Source: Bifidobacterium pseudocatenulatum DSM 20438 = JCM 1200 = LMG 10505
Lineage (GTDB): Bacteria > Actinomycetota > Actinomycetes > Actinomycetales > Bifidobacteriaceae
Direction of reading: 5' to 3'
Length of the DNA stretch: 64,000 nt
Assembly: GCF_001025215.1 (NCBI RefSeq)
Contig: NZ_AP012330.1
Coordinates: 248,001 to 312,000 of the forward strand
Shown here: positions 26,493 through 35,746 of the stretch, piece after piece
Position numbering within the stretch: position 1 is the stretch's first letter
Layout of the letters: every line of letters starts with the position of its first letter
Made by a program: the position numbers and the translations under genes
The notes under the pieces: model-generated
What the model was told of the DNA's origin: nothing
Seen by the model: only the letters and a program-made list of their open reading frames with translations
Databases searched by the model: none

Positions 26493-26618
26493 TGTCCGTT
26501 TCTGCAGAATCGGACGTTCATAGGCTGGTTTTTGGTGTTTGGATGTCCGTTTCCGGTGAATCGGACAGTTGGGCTGCTGTTTTTGGGTTCTGTTTGTCCG
26601 TTTCTGTGGAATCGGACA
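26493..26618. repeat. family B palindrome array 1 (three units, 51-bp spacing)
   Basis: Three 22- to 24-base imperfect palindromes with arms TGTCCG and CGGACA start at 26493, 26544 and 26595, exactly 51 bases apart, between the aminotransferase and gnd genes. Units 2 and 3 and the spacer between them are repeated almost identically at 29140-29214. No coding role is supported, although a 51-base period keeps reading frames open. Confidence 0.85.
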
Positions 26619-26630
26619 TTCAAAGCACTC

Positions 26631-27524
<894 letters not shown>

Positions 27525-27722
27525 GATGTTCTTCTTTCTACGGTTTTGTTTGATATGGAATTTGATTGGGATTGGTGCCATCCACCCGCTTTCAGCATCT
27601 TCCGCAACGCAGAAAAGAAGATGCGGAAAACGAATGGACGGCAAGTTTTTTGTATTTCAGATATGTTTTTTCAGATATGATGCGCGCGAATCGCAATCGC
27701 AATTCGTGTGCGAAGTGTTGCG

Positions 27723-29051
27723 TCAAAGCACCAGCGAAAGCAGCATGACGCAACCCAAGCCGGTGACCGACAGAATCGTTTCCATCAGCGACCAGGTCTT
27801 CAATGTCTGACCGACGGTCATACCGAAGTATTCCTTGACCAGCCAGAATCCTGCATCATTCAGGTGCGAGAAGAATACGGAACCTGCGCCGATGGCGAGC
27901 ACCAGCATCGCCAGATGCGTCGGGCTCATGCCGGTGGCGAGCGGCACCATAATGCCGGATGCGGTGACGGTGGCGACGGTTGCGGAGCCGGTTGCCAGGC
28001 GGATGAGCACGGCGACCAGCCAGCCTGCGATCAGCGGATTCATGGCGGATTCGGTGATCGAATTGGCGATCACGTCGCCAATGCCGGAATCGACAAGCGT
28101 CTGCTTGAAACCACCGCCGGCGGCGACGATCAGAATAATGCCGGCGACGGAGCTGAACGACTGCCCGACCATGCCATTGACCGCGTCGCGAGTGAACTTC
28201 TGCATGTAGCCGAGCACAACCATCGCGAAAATCGTGGTGATGAGCAGAGCCACCAGCGGAGTGCCGATGAAGGCGAGCGCGCGTCCCCACACGGTTTCGC
28301 TCTGGCCGGTCAGATCCACGATGGAAGATGCGAGCATAAGCACGACCGGCAGCAGGATGACGGCGATTGCGGAAGTGAAAGACGGGCGGTTTTCCGCGGA
28401 TTTCGGGGCTTCTGCCTCAGCAGTGTTTTCTGGGGCCGCGATCGGCACCCACTTGGCGGCGAGCTTGCCGAACAGCGGGCCGGAGATGATCACGGTCGGA
28501 ATGGCGACGATCAGGCCGAGCGCCAGGGTGATGCCAAGGTTTGCGTTCAGTGCGCCGATGGCGGTCAGCGGGCCGGGGTGCGGCGGCACGAATGCGTGCA
28601 GGGTGGACAGGCCTGCGAGGGCTGGAATGCCCAGCAGTACGACCGGAGCTTTGGCGCGGCGGGCGGCGAAGAGCACCACCGGAATGAGAATGACCACGCC
28701 GACTTCGAAGAACATCGGAATGCCGACGATGAACGCGATCAGTGCCATGGCCCACGGCAGACGCTGCAACGGCGTCTTGGACATGATGGTGTCGACGATG
28801 GTGTCGGCGCCGCCCGACTTGAACAGGATCGTGCCGATGATCGAGCCGAATGCGATAAGCAGGCCGACGTTGGCGATGGTGGAACCGACGCCGGACGTGA
28901 AACTGTCGAATGCCTTGTCGTATTCCACGCCCGCGCACACGGCCATCGCGAATGAGCCGGCAAGCAGGGAAAGGAACGGATGCACTTTGCATACCGCGAT
29001 AAGGAGAACGATGATGGCGATGCCGATGATCGCCGCAGCAATAAGGTTCAT
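27723..29051 (-). CDS. gntP: gluconate:H+ symporter, GntP family
   Basis: Cytoplasmic membrane transporter of 442 residues for gluconate or a related sugar acid. About 12-14 hydrophobic segments are visible; family signatures include HAFVPPHPGPLTAIGALNAN near residue 158 and LPVVLMLASSIVDL. The ATG at 29051 follows a good GAGGAGG. It lies between gntK and gnd, all on the minus strand, though a 237-base gap with a repeat array separates it from gntK, and about 200 featureless bases separate it from gnd. Expression probably depends on the divergent GntR regulator. Confidence 0.95.
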   Translation of the reverse strand: MNLIAAAIIGIAIIVLLIAVCKVHPFLSLLAGSFAMAVCAGVEYDKAFDSFTSGVGSTIANVGLLIAFGSIIGTILFKSGGADTIVDTIMSKTPLQRLPWAMALIAFIVGIPMFFEVGVVILIPVVLFAARRAKAPVVLLGIPALAGLSTLHAFVPPHPGPLTAIGALNANLGITLALGLIVAIPTVIISGPLFGKLAAKWVPIAAPENTAEAEAPKSAENRPSFTSAIAVILLPVVLMLASSIVDLTGQSETVWGRALAFIGTPLVALLITTIFAMVVLGYMQKFTRDAVNGMVGQSFSSVAGIILIVAAGGGFKQTLVDSGIGDVIANSITESAMNPLIAGWLVAVLIRLATGSATVATVTASGIMVPLATGMSPTHLAMLVLAIGAGSVFFSHLNDAGFWLVKEYFGMTVGQTLKTWSLMETILSVTGLGCVMLLSLVL

Positions 29052-29088
29052 GAATCCTCCTCGATTCATGGGGTTGGCTTGCTAGATT

Positions 29089-29264
29089 TGTCCGATTCTG
29101 GAGATTCGGACATATGGAAGCCCATTTTGGGTGCGTACATGTCCGTTTCCGGTGAATCGGACAGTTGGGCTGCTGTTTTTGGGTCCTGTTTGTCCGTTTC
29201 TGTGGAATCGGACAAACATGCACCGGTTTTGGGTTTTGTCTGTCCGTTTCTGCCGAATCGGACA
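29089..29264. repeat. family B palindrome array 2 (four units, 51-bp spacing)
   Basis: Four palindromes with TGTCCG/CGGACA arms start at 29089, 29140, 29191 and 29241 (spacings 51, 51, 50), filling the gap between gntK and gntP. The interval 29140-29214 matches 26544-26618 at all but one of 75 positions, in the same orientation. The array sits inside a presumed operon, so it would be transcribed with gntK. Confidence 0.87.
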
Positions 29265-29287
29265 CATGCGGACTGGGGAATGGTGGG

Positions 29288-29839
29288 TTAGGCGGCCTGG
29301 GTTGCGGTTTGGGCGGCTACCGTCGCGGCTACGGTTGTCGCGTAGGCGTTCAGCGCTTTGATGGCACGGTCGACCATTTCGTCGACGCTGCCTTCGATGG
29401 AGATTTCCACGCCGTTCTCTTCGGGGGCAAGCGGCTCAAGAATGGCGAACTGGCTTGGTAGTAGCGCGGGCGGCATGAAATGGCCCTTGCGTTCGCTGAG
29501 CCTCTGCTGAATGAGCTTGTGGCTGCCGTTGAGGTGAATGAAGAATGTGGGCACGTCTTTGGCGAGTACCTCGCGGTAGCTGCGCTTTAACGCGGAGCTG
29601 GACACCACGGTGTTTTCGCCGAGCGCCTCGCGTGCCACCATCCAGGAGTTGATGACGTTCAGCCATGGCCAGCGGTCCTCATCGGTGAGTGGAATGCCGG
29701 CTGACATTTTGTCGATATTTGCCTGCGGGTGGAAGTCGTCGCCTTCCGCGTACACGTATCCGAGTCGTTCATGGATGGCTTCTGCGACGGTGGATTTGCC
29801 GCATCCTGCAACGCCCATCACCACTACGTGAATGCTCAT
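29288..29839 (-). CDS. gntK: gluconokinase
   Basis: Phosphorylates gluconate to 6-phosphogluconate with ATP. The 183-residue protein has the P-loop GVAGCGKSTVAEA at the N-terminus, EGDDFHP near residue 33, and SSSALKRSYRE and HFMPPALLPSQF, all characteristic of thermoresistant-type gluconokinases. The C-terminal 20 residues are an Ala/Thr/Val tail. The ATG at 29839 has AAGGAGAG four bases upstream; the long frame beyond it is leader DNA. A consensus-like promoter lies 55-85 bases upstream. Confidence 0.96.
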   Translation of the reverse strand: MSIHVVVMGVAGCGKSTVAEAIHERLGYVYAEGDDFHPQANIDKMSAGIPLTDEDRWPWLNVINSWMVAREALGENTVVSSSALKRSYREVLAKDVPTFFIHLNGSHKLIQQRLSERKGHFMPPALLPSQFAILEPLAPEENGVEISIEGSVDEMVDRAIKALNAYATTVAATVAAQTATQAA

Positions 29840-29890
29840 GTTGCTCTCCTTGCTATTGACGATCCTGTGCCGCTCCGCACCAGGAATAAG

Positions 29891-29923
29891 ACTACTATAA
29901 ACCGTAAAAGTAGTATCAGTCAA
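29891..29923 (-). promoter_or_regulatory. gntK promoter with a candidate GntR operator
   Basis: On the minus strand TTGACT (29918-29923) and TATAGT (29894-29899) are spaced by 18 bases, each one base from consensus. An inverted repeat ACTACT (29891-29896) / AGTAGT (29909-29914) covers the -10 box and part of the spacer. A repressor bound there would block transcription, which fits the adjacent GntR-type regulator. Confidence 0.55.
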
Positions 29924-30115
29924 ATAAAAAGTACTATGAATTGGAAAAATCGTGTGACTTGCTATGCTGAAGATAGTGCAAAATGGCGGTAAATCACGCA
30001 ATCGCAGATACGCAATCATCTGCGATTGGTGATTGCCGTGCGTGTCGCAGAATACGTGAAACATACCGTGAAACAAAGCAGGCATGGTGTGAAGTGGACA
30101 AGGGAGGAGCGATCG

Positions 30116-30850
30116 ATGGCTGAAGGCACGGTAATCGCAGAAAATACCGTCGGTGAGCTGATGCAGGATTCGGTGAGTCGAACGCTCGCCATCGAAATGC
30201 TTGACGGCGTGTGGAAGGCTGGCGAAAGCCTTACGTTGGAAGCCTTGCAAAGTCGTTTCGGTATTTCCAGAACCGTGGCGCGAGAAGTCGCGAAAACACT
30301 GGAATCCATGAATGCGGTACTCGTCAAACGTCGCATCGGACTTGTTGCACGTCCATTCGGCGAATGGCAGGCGCTCAACCATCAGGTGATCGAATGGCGT
30401 CTCCACTCCACGCAACGCGAACGGCAGCTGTCATCCCTCACTGAGCTGCGACTGGCCGTCGAACCGGCTGCAGCAGCTTCCGCCGCACGTCTTGCCCCCC
30501 TCGACGTCAAGGCGAAATTCCCCGTGTATGCGGCGCGAATGCGGCAGATCGCCGAAGCCAACGAGGAAGGCGAAGCCGGGCTTGCGCAATTCCATGATCT
30601 TGACGTGGAATTCCATACGCTGATTCTGCATGAAAGCGGCAATGAGCTGTTCGCCGCGCTTTCCGACACCATCGCCACCGTGCTGCGTGGTCGCGTGGAA
30701 CTCGGCAAATACCCGATGAAGCCGAAGTCCGACGCACTTGACGCGCATGATGCCGTAGCCGACGCGATCGCCAAGGGGGAGCCTGAACGTGCACGCAGCG
30801 CCATGCTCGACATCGTCGACGAAGTGGCACGTGCCCTCAATTTCTTCTGA
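30116..30850 (+). CDS. GntR-family (FadR subgroup) regulator, probable gluconate regulator
   Basis: Transcription regulator of 244 residues. The winged helix-turn-helix spans about residues 20-80 (LEALQSRFGISRTVAREVAK), followed by an all-helical FCD ligand domain with the metal-binding pattern FHDLDVEFHTLIL and a late DAHDAVADAI. The ATG at 30116 follows AGGGAGGAGC. It is divergent from gntK, gntP and gnd, so gluconate or 6-phosphogluconate is the likely effector; this is inference from position. No enzyme gene follows on its own strand. Confidence 0.92.
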   Translation: MAEGTVIAENTVGELMQDSVSRTLAIEMLDGVWKAGESLTLEALQSRFGISRTVAREVAKTLESMNAVLVKRRIGLVARPFGEWQALNHQVIEWRLHSTQRERQLSSLTELRLAVEPAAAASAARLAPLDVKAKFPVYAARMRQIAEANEEGEAGLAQFHDLDVEFHTLILHESGNELFAALSDTIATVLRGRVELGKYPMKPKSDALDAHDAVADAIAKGEPERARSAMLDIVDEVARALNFF

Positions 30851-30883
30851 TTTTCGCGCCAAACTTGCTTTCTTCAGTGAAAA

Positions 30884-30899
30884 AATCGCAATTGCGATT
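30884..30899. promoter_or_regulatory. perfect 16-bp palindrome AATCGCAATTGCGATT
   Basis: The palindrome lies 34 bases after the stop of the GntR-type gene, in the 297-base gap before the MFS transporter gene, which runs toward it. It is built from two copies of a word common across the window. It may be an operator, a terminator core or a chance product of that word; the rest of the gap shows nothing clear. Confidence 0.35.
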
Positions 30900-31147
30900 A
30901 CTATGCGGCCGACTCTTGCCATGCGCGACTTTTCAGACGTAAGGCGACATCGGAAATACGGCATGAAGGCAGCTCTGCCAACGTTTCTTTCGGTGAATAT
31001 GAAGATGCCGGGGAATGCCCCCGGCGGCTTGGAGCCTTCCTTGTTGCCAAGAGAAAGCTTCACTATTGCAGCAAAATTCGCATGCAGAATCAATCAGTCT
31101 TGGTGATTGGATTTGCATGCGCAGTTGCAAGCAAGTGTTACTTTACG

Positions 31148-32476
31148 CTACTTGCGGGTGGGGTCTTTTTGCAGGAGAAGGAAGATGAGGGCGACGATCA
31201 GCAGGATTGCGATCGAAAGCACGCCCACCGAAGCGTTGCCGGTCAGCGACGTGGTGGTCGCAACGAGGAAGGTGCCGATAATCGAAGCGGTCTTGCCGAA
31301 AATATCATAGAAACCGTAATATTCGTTGGCACGATTCTTTGGAATGATCTTGCCGTAATACGAGCGCGACAACGCCTGAATACCGCCTTGGAACAGGCCT
31401 ACGAGAATCGCAAGAATCCAGAATTCCGTTGCGGAACGCAAGAAGAACGCGGCGAACAACACAATGCAGATATAGGCGACCACAGCCGTGGTGATCATGG
31501 TTTTCGCGCCGAAACGACCGGCAAGCTTGCCATACGCGATCGCGCTCGGGAATGCCACGAACTGCGTGACCAGCAGCGCCATTACCAGATGCGTAGAGTC
31601 GATGCCCAGCTGCGTGCCGTATGAGGTGCTCATGGAAATCACCGTGTTCACCGCGTCTATATAGAAGAAGAACGCAATCATGAACATCCACAACGGCTTG
31701 TTCCTGCGGATTGCACGAAAAGTGGAGCCGAGCTCTGCGAATGTGCCGCGGATGGCCTCACCGGTCTGACCCGCGGTAGCGCGGTAGTGCACCTGCTTAT
31801 AGCTGGTGAGCAGCGGAATGGTGAACGCCACCCACCACAATGCGGTGATTACGAACGAAGCGCGCGTGCATGCCACCGTGGACCATCCAAGCAACGACGG
31901 ACCGCCGAAAATCAGCGCGATACAGGCGATAAACGGAATCGTGGAGCCAATATAGCCCCATGCGAAACCATGCGAGGACACGCGGTCCATACGTTCATTC
32001 GACGTGATATCGACCAGCATGGAATCGTAGAACGTGAGCGAACCGTTCAGGCCGACCGTGGCGAGAATGCACACCACCAAGAAAACGAGCCAGCTGAGCG
32101 GCAACGCCATCGCACAGCAGGCGACCACGCCCGTCAGGAAGAATCCGGTAAAGAACTTCACCTTCATGCCCTGCACGTCGGCCATGGATCCAAGCACAGG
32201 CATCATCACCGCGATGATCAGCGACGCGATGGTCTGCGCGTACCCCCATGTCGACACGATATTCGATTGGCCGGCGGACTGCAGCAGCGAGTTTGCGTAG
32301 ATTGGCACGACTGCGGTCGACAGCATCACGAATGCGGAATTGCCGACATCGTAGACGATCCACTTCTTTTCGCGGGTGGTAAGTTTTGCGTTGGGGTCCG
32401 GCATATGCTCTGGGGCAGTCTCTGAGGCCATGTCGGACGTAGGTGCGGATGCGGGCGCTGTTGCGCGTTCGGACAT
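31148..32476 (-). CDS. MFS transporter, UMF1 family
   Basis: Membrane transporter of 442 residues with 12 predicted helices, related to the UMF1/Atg22-like group of the major facilitator superfamily. The N-terminal 40 residues are cytoplasmic and rich in Ala, Pro and Thr. Recognisable segments are KKWIVYDVGNSAFVML at the first helix, GSMADVQGMKVKFF in the loop after helix 2, and NRANEYYGFYDIFGKTA, typical of the family. The substrate is unknown. The start at 32476 is preceded by AAAGAGTC; upstream codons are not protein-like. It is divergent from the TPR-protein gene. Confidence 0.88.
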   Translation of the reverse strand: MSERATAPASAPTSDMASETAPEHMPDPNAKLTTREKKWIVYDVGNSAFVMLSTAVVPIYANSLLQSAGQSNIVSTWGYAQTIASLIIAVMMPVLGSMADVQGMKVKFFTGFFLTGVVACCAMALPLSWLVFLVVCILATVGLNGSLTFYDSMLVDITSNERMDRVSSHGFAWGYIGSTIPFIACIALIFGGPSLLGWSTVACTRASFVITALWWVAFTIPLLTSYKQVHYRATAGQTGEAIRGTFAELGSTFRAIRRNKPLWMFMIAFFFYIDAVNTVISMSTSYGTQLGIDSTHLVMALLVTQFVAFPSAIAYGKLAGRFGAKTMITTAVVAYICIVLFAAFFLRSATEFWILAILVGLFQGGIQALSRSYYGKIIPKNRANEYYGFYDIFGKTASIIGTFLVATTTSLTGNASVGVLSIAILLIVALIFLLLQKDPTRK

Positions 32477-32860
32477 GATTGTTGACTCTTTCGAATAAAC
32501 CGTCAATTCACTATTGTATATATTACAGTTCATCTTAAGCGGCTGTAAGGGGAGCGCTCTGCCGTTACGCATGAACATTGCATGAACATTGCGACTGATG
32601 TGTGATCGACATAAAAAATCTGAAATATCGAAATGCTGCAAATAATACTGGGAATACTGAAATGACGGAGATGAACATGTGCAGATTGTAGATTGCACCA
32701 TCTGTATGTTGATGTCGTATGTTGATGTCGTGAAAAACGTTCGCAGAACGGTATATTGGAACGTGTCAAAATACTGGGAAAACACGAACTAAGTTTGCTG
32801 TGTGTGACTGCCGCCGCGCTGTTGCGTCGGCATATTTCTGCGAAGAGTCGAGGAGTCTGT
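32477..32860. other. divergent gap with short tandem repeats
   Basis: The 384-base region between the MFS and TPR-protein genes is AT-rich. It contains two tandem copies of a 12-mer (GCATGAACATT plus one base, near 32570-32592) and two tandem copies of GTATGTTGATGTC (32704-32716 and 32717-32729). AATACTG also occurs twice near 32648. No gene is seen; the repeats are candidate binding sites. Confidence 0.45.
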
Positions 32861-34861
32861 ATGAGTGGGGAAGTTCCGGACATGCTTGGTGCGAACGCTG
32901 AAATATTGCGCTCGATATTGAGCCAGCCATTGCCTGACACGCTTGACATGATCATCTGGCGTGGCGTCACGAACTCCGCGCAAGCGTCGCCATTCGAACG
33001 ATTCGCGGCACGACTTTTGGTGGAAGCCGGTGCTGCGGGCATCCGAGACATTGCTGCCGAAAACGATTTTGATGTGATCCGACTGAGCACGACGAAACGA
33101 TTCTGGCTGCGCTGCAACGGCAACGATCTTTCCAATGAACAATTCAATGTTGTGCAGGCGGTCGAATCGGCGCTTAACCGCATCGACTATGCCGACGACG
33201 AAGCGCGCAGGGCGGTGCACGGAGGTATGCCGGAAGCGTGCATCGACGAAAACTTCTATATTGCGAAATCGCAACAGTATCTGCGAAACGTGTCGGGTGC
33301 GATCGTGGCAATCGACGGTCTGCAGGAAGGTGAAAACAACTTCCGTAGAATGAGGGGTACGGAAGGGGCGCGCGGCGGAAATTGGGATATCAGCACCAGA
33401 TTCGCCAATGTTTGCGAAAATCTCGAATTGCCTTTCCGCTTGCATTACCGATTTGACGTCGATGCGTCCAGCGGCGTGATGGTAGTGCGTTTCAGCATAC
33501 CGAACACGGCGATCATGCCGGTTGCGTCGCAATATCGCGACGGATTCGCCTCCGCGTATGCCGTGCGATTGGCGGGCATGCTTGCGTGGGCGGCGTTCTC
33601 GTCAAGCGTACGACTGACGCAAGTCGATCTGACCGGTTGCGTGGGGGATGCTGACGGCATTCCCGTGATTTCCATGGGATTCGATCGCGTGCCATTCATG
33701 ATGGGTGCGCTGCCTGCCATGAAAAACGGACAATGCGACGTGGTTCCGTTGGATGTCGATCCGCTGGCGCTGCTCAATTTGCTGCGCCCGGTGCGTTATG
33801 TGGGTTTCTTTGATGGGAACCGTGCCCTGACGCCAATCACACCGCTGGCAACGTCAGCCGTATTCTTGGAGAAACGTGTTTCCGAATGGCAGGATCAACG
33901 TGCGCTGCCTGAAGGATTGCGGGGATTCCTACGTGCCGACCGTGCCTGCGAACTTGACGTGATGCATGACGAATCGCCGGTTTCCACCGATGATGTGAAC
34001 GCGATCATGGAAGAAAACGAAGGATCCCCCATGGTCGCCGAACTCCAATTGGAAGCCGCGTTGGCGCAACTTGGCGAAAGCGGTGAAGCAGGTGGGGTGT
34101 GCGAAGCGGGCGGAACTGACGAGACAGGCGTAGCGAAAATTGGCGAAAATGGCGAAATTCCGCTCTACTGCAGCCGTCCAGGCGTGCGACTCATCATCTC
34201 CCTGCTAGACGGCGACGAACACACGCGCTACTGGAAACTGCCGGATGCTGTAGTCGACGTACACCAGAATCTTGGGGAACTCGCCAAAAACAATGGCGAC
34301 TATGAGCGCGCGGAACGTGAGCTGCGCGCCTGCATCAAACTTGCCCCAACCAGCGTACGTTTCTACGAGGAACTATCGCAGGTATACGCAAGAACCGACG
34401 AATACGGCAAAGCGGCCGACGTGCTCATCGGCGCGTTGAAAATCGCAGTGCTGCCTATCGATTGCGAAGTACTCTACTATCGACTTGGCTACGCATTGTG
34501 GCAGTTGGGACGTCTGCCGGAAGCGCTCGCCTGCTATGCGATGATGGTCAACGGCGGCACGCCATTCCGTACGGCCGCGCGCGATGAGGCCGAAGAAGTG
34601 AGTAGGCAGATGGGATTGCCTTCGCCGGATATGAAATATGGGGATGCGTGCGATGCGCTGCGATCCGGCGGCGTGCCGGTTGCGCCGGAAGGCAAGGTGT
34701 TAGATACGATTGCCCGCGCCGCGATTTGCCTGACGGATGCTGGTTTCCCGCTACTGGCTCAGGATGCGGCTTGGATGCTTGGAATGCGCGATGGCGGTGA
34801 TGTGATCGGCGCGGTTGCGATGAGCCTGCGTTTTGGAGCCGAAGGGCGTTCGAAGAACTAG
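32861..34861 (+). CDS. large TPR-containing protein of unknown function
   Basis: A 666-residue protein not recognised as a member of a named family. The first 430 residues are alpha/beta-like, with no signal peptide and no membrane segment. A Gly/Glu-rich linker of about 30 residues follows (near 405-435). The C-terminal part has TPR-like helices: LGELAKNNGDYERAERELRA, then LSQVYARTDEYGKAADVLIG and LGYALWQLGRLPEALACYAM, so it probably binds other proteins. GAGGAG lies 5 bases before the ATG at 32861; the open frame upstream is leader. It is monocistronic and divergent from a transporter. Confidence 0.75.
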   Translation: MSGEVPDMLGANAEILRSILSQPLPDTLDMIIWRGVTNSAQASPFERFAARLLVEAGAAGIRDIAAENDFDVIRLSTTKRFWLRCNGNDLSNEQFNVVQAVESALNRIDYADDEARRAVHGGMPEACIDENFYIAKSQQYLRNVSGAIVAIDGLQEGENNFRRMRGTEGARGGNWDISTRFANVCENLELPFRLHYRFDVDASSGVMVVRFSIPNTAIMPVASQYRDGFASAYAVRLAGMLAWAAFSSSVRLTQVDLTGCVGDADGIPVISMGFDRVPFMMGALPAMKNGQCDVVPLDVDPLALLNLLRPVRYVGFFDGNRALTPITPLATSAVFLEKRVSEWQDQRALPEGLRGFLRADRACELDVMHDESPVSTDDVNAIMEENEGSPMVAELQLEAALAQLGESGEAGGVCEAGGTDETGVAKIGENGEIPLYCSRPGVRLIISLLDGDEHTRYWKLPDAVVDVHQNLGELAKNNGDYERAERELRACIKLAPTSVRFYEELSQVYARTDEYGKAADVLIGALKIAVLPIDCEVLYYRLGYALWQLGRLPEALACYAMMVNGGTPFRTAARDEAEEVSRQMGLPSPDMKYGDACDALRSGGVPVAPEGKVLDTIARAAICLTDAGFPLLAQDAAWMLGMRDGGDVIGAVAMSLRFGAEGRSKN

Positions 34862-35041
34862 CGCGACGACGCCGGGTGGGGTGTGCTGGGCGGTTTGACT
34901 GGCTGGCGGCTCGGGCTATGACTGGCTGGCGGCGTCTATGCGCGGGGCAAATGGTGGTTTGGATGTGCTGTCTGCCGACCTGACGCATGTTGACCAGACA
35001 GCGGCATTCCGGGGAATTTAAGGCGATTGCTATCCACAAAT

Positions 35042-35070
35042 TTGCGATTGGCTGGGGCTGGTTGTATAGT
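35042..35070 (+). promoter_or_regulatory. promoter of rpmB
   Basis: TTGCGA (35042-35047) and TATAGT (35065-35070) are separated by exactly 17 bases, about 90 bases before the rpmB start. The 297-base gap before it also holds a direct repeat TGACTGGCTGGCGGC at 34896 and 34919. Confidence 0.65.
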
Positions 35071-35158
35071 TGAGAAGTTGTGTGTTCTGCCTTGCATTCA
35101 GTTGCGGGGCATCGAACGCGCAGACTTGCAAGTCAATAGTAATTATAGGGAGTCCATT

Positions 35159-35353
35159 ATGGCAGCTCGTTGCGCAGTGTGCGGCAAGGGACCGCAGACC
35201 GGTTTCACCGTTTCGCACTCACATATTCGCAATAAGCGCACCTTCCGCCCGAACCTGCAGCCGGTTCGCACCACCATCGACGGCGAGAACGTTCGCGTTC
35301 GCGTTTGCGTCAAGTGCATCAAGGCTGGCAAGGTTCAGCGCGTTGAAGCGTGA
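35159..35353 (+). CDS. rpmB: 50S ribosomal protein L28
   Basis: Large-subunit ribosomal protein of 64 residues. It carries CAVCGKGP at the N-terminus and [10 protein letters not shown] near the C-terminus: two CxxC pairs, so this is the zinc-binding form. The middle [17 protein letters not shown] is the family signature. AGGGAG lies 6 to 7 bases before the ATG. It is monocistronic, with its own promoter and terminator. Confidence 0.97.
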   Translation: MAARCAVCGKGPQTGFTVSHSHIRNKRTFRPNLQPVRTTIDGENVRVRVCVKCIKAGKVQRVEA

Positions 35354-35372
35354 ATCGCGAAATAACAGCTTG

Positions 35373-35411
35373 AAACCCCGGTAGACCAATGGTCACCGGG
35401 GTTTTGCTTTA
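35373..35411 (+). terminator. terminator of rpmB
   Basis: AAACCCCGGT (35373-35382) pairs with ACCGGGGTTT (35395-35404), extended by an inner GACC/GGTC pairing, and followed by a T-rich tail. Confidence 0.88.
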
Positions 35412-35439
35412 TCTTGATCCCGCCAGGGCTTTAAGCGTT

Positions 35440-35680
35440 CGGATTTCTCCACTCGATGGAGAAATCTTCCCGCTTACAGTGGCGTTTGCGTCCGTATTCC
35501 TCCAGTAGGTGGAGGAATACTCCCATTGGTTGGCTGGTTTGCGTCCTGATTTCTCCAGCGACTGGAGCTTTTTGCCCGCTAAGGGGCTTGTGGACGGGGT
35601 GATTTCTCCAGTGGGTGGAGGTTTTTGCCCGCTGAGGGGCTGGTTTGCGTCCGTATTCCTCCAGCGAGTGGGGAATTTGG
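35440..35680 (+). repeat. family A palindrome array 3 (five units, 53-bp spacing)
   Basis: Occupies the 393-base gap between rpmB and recG. Cores are centred at 35454, 35507, 35560, 35613 and 35666, all exactly 53 bases apart. Arms are perfect but differ in sequence: TTTCTCCA/TGGAGAAA (35444-35464), TTCCTCCA/TGGAGGAA (35497-35517), CTCCAG/CTGGAG (35553-35567). The orientation is the same as in arrays 1 and 2. Confidence 0.88.
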
Positions 35681-35746
35681 GCGGTTTGAGTCGTACCCAG
35701 TGGTAGAAGCCGCATCTGTCGGCATAACTGGGGAGAATGGTGCGTT

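Noticed and set aside
35028..35040. DnaA box (TATCCACA) as a sign of a replication origin
   Set aside because: A single box-like word without a cluster, AT-rich unwinding region or dnaA/dnaN neighbours is not evidence of an origin.
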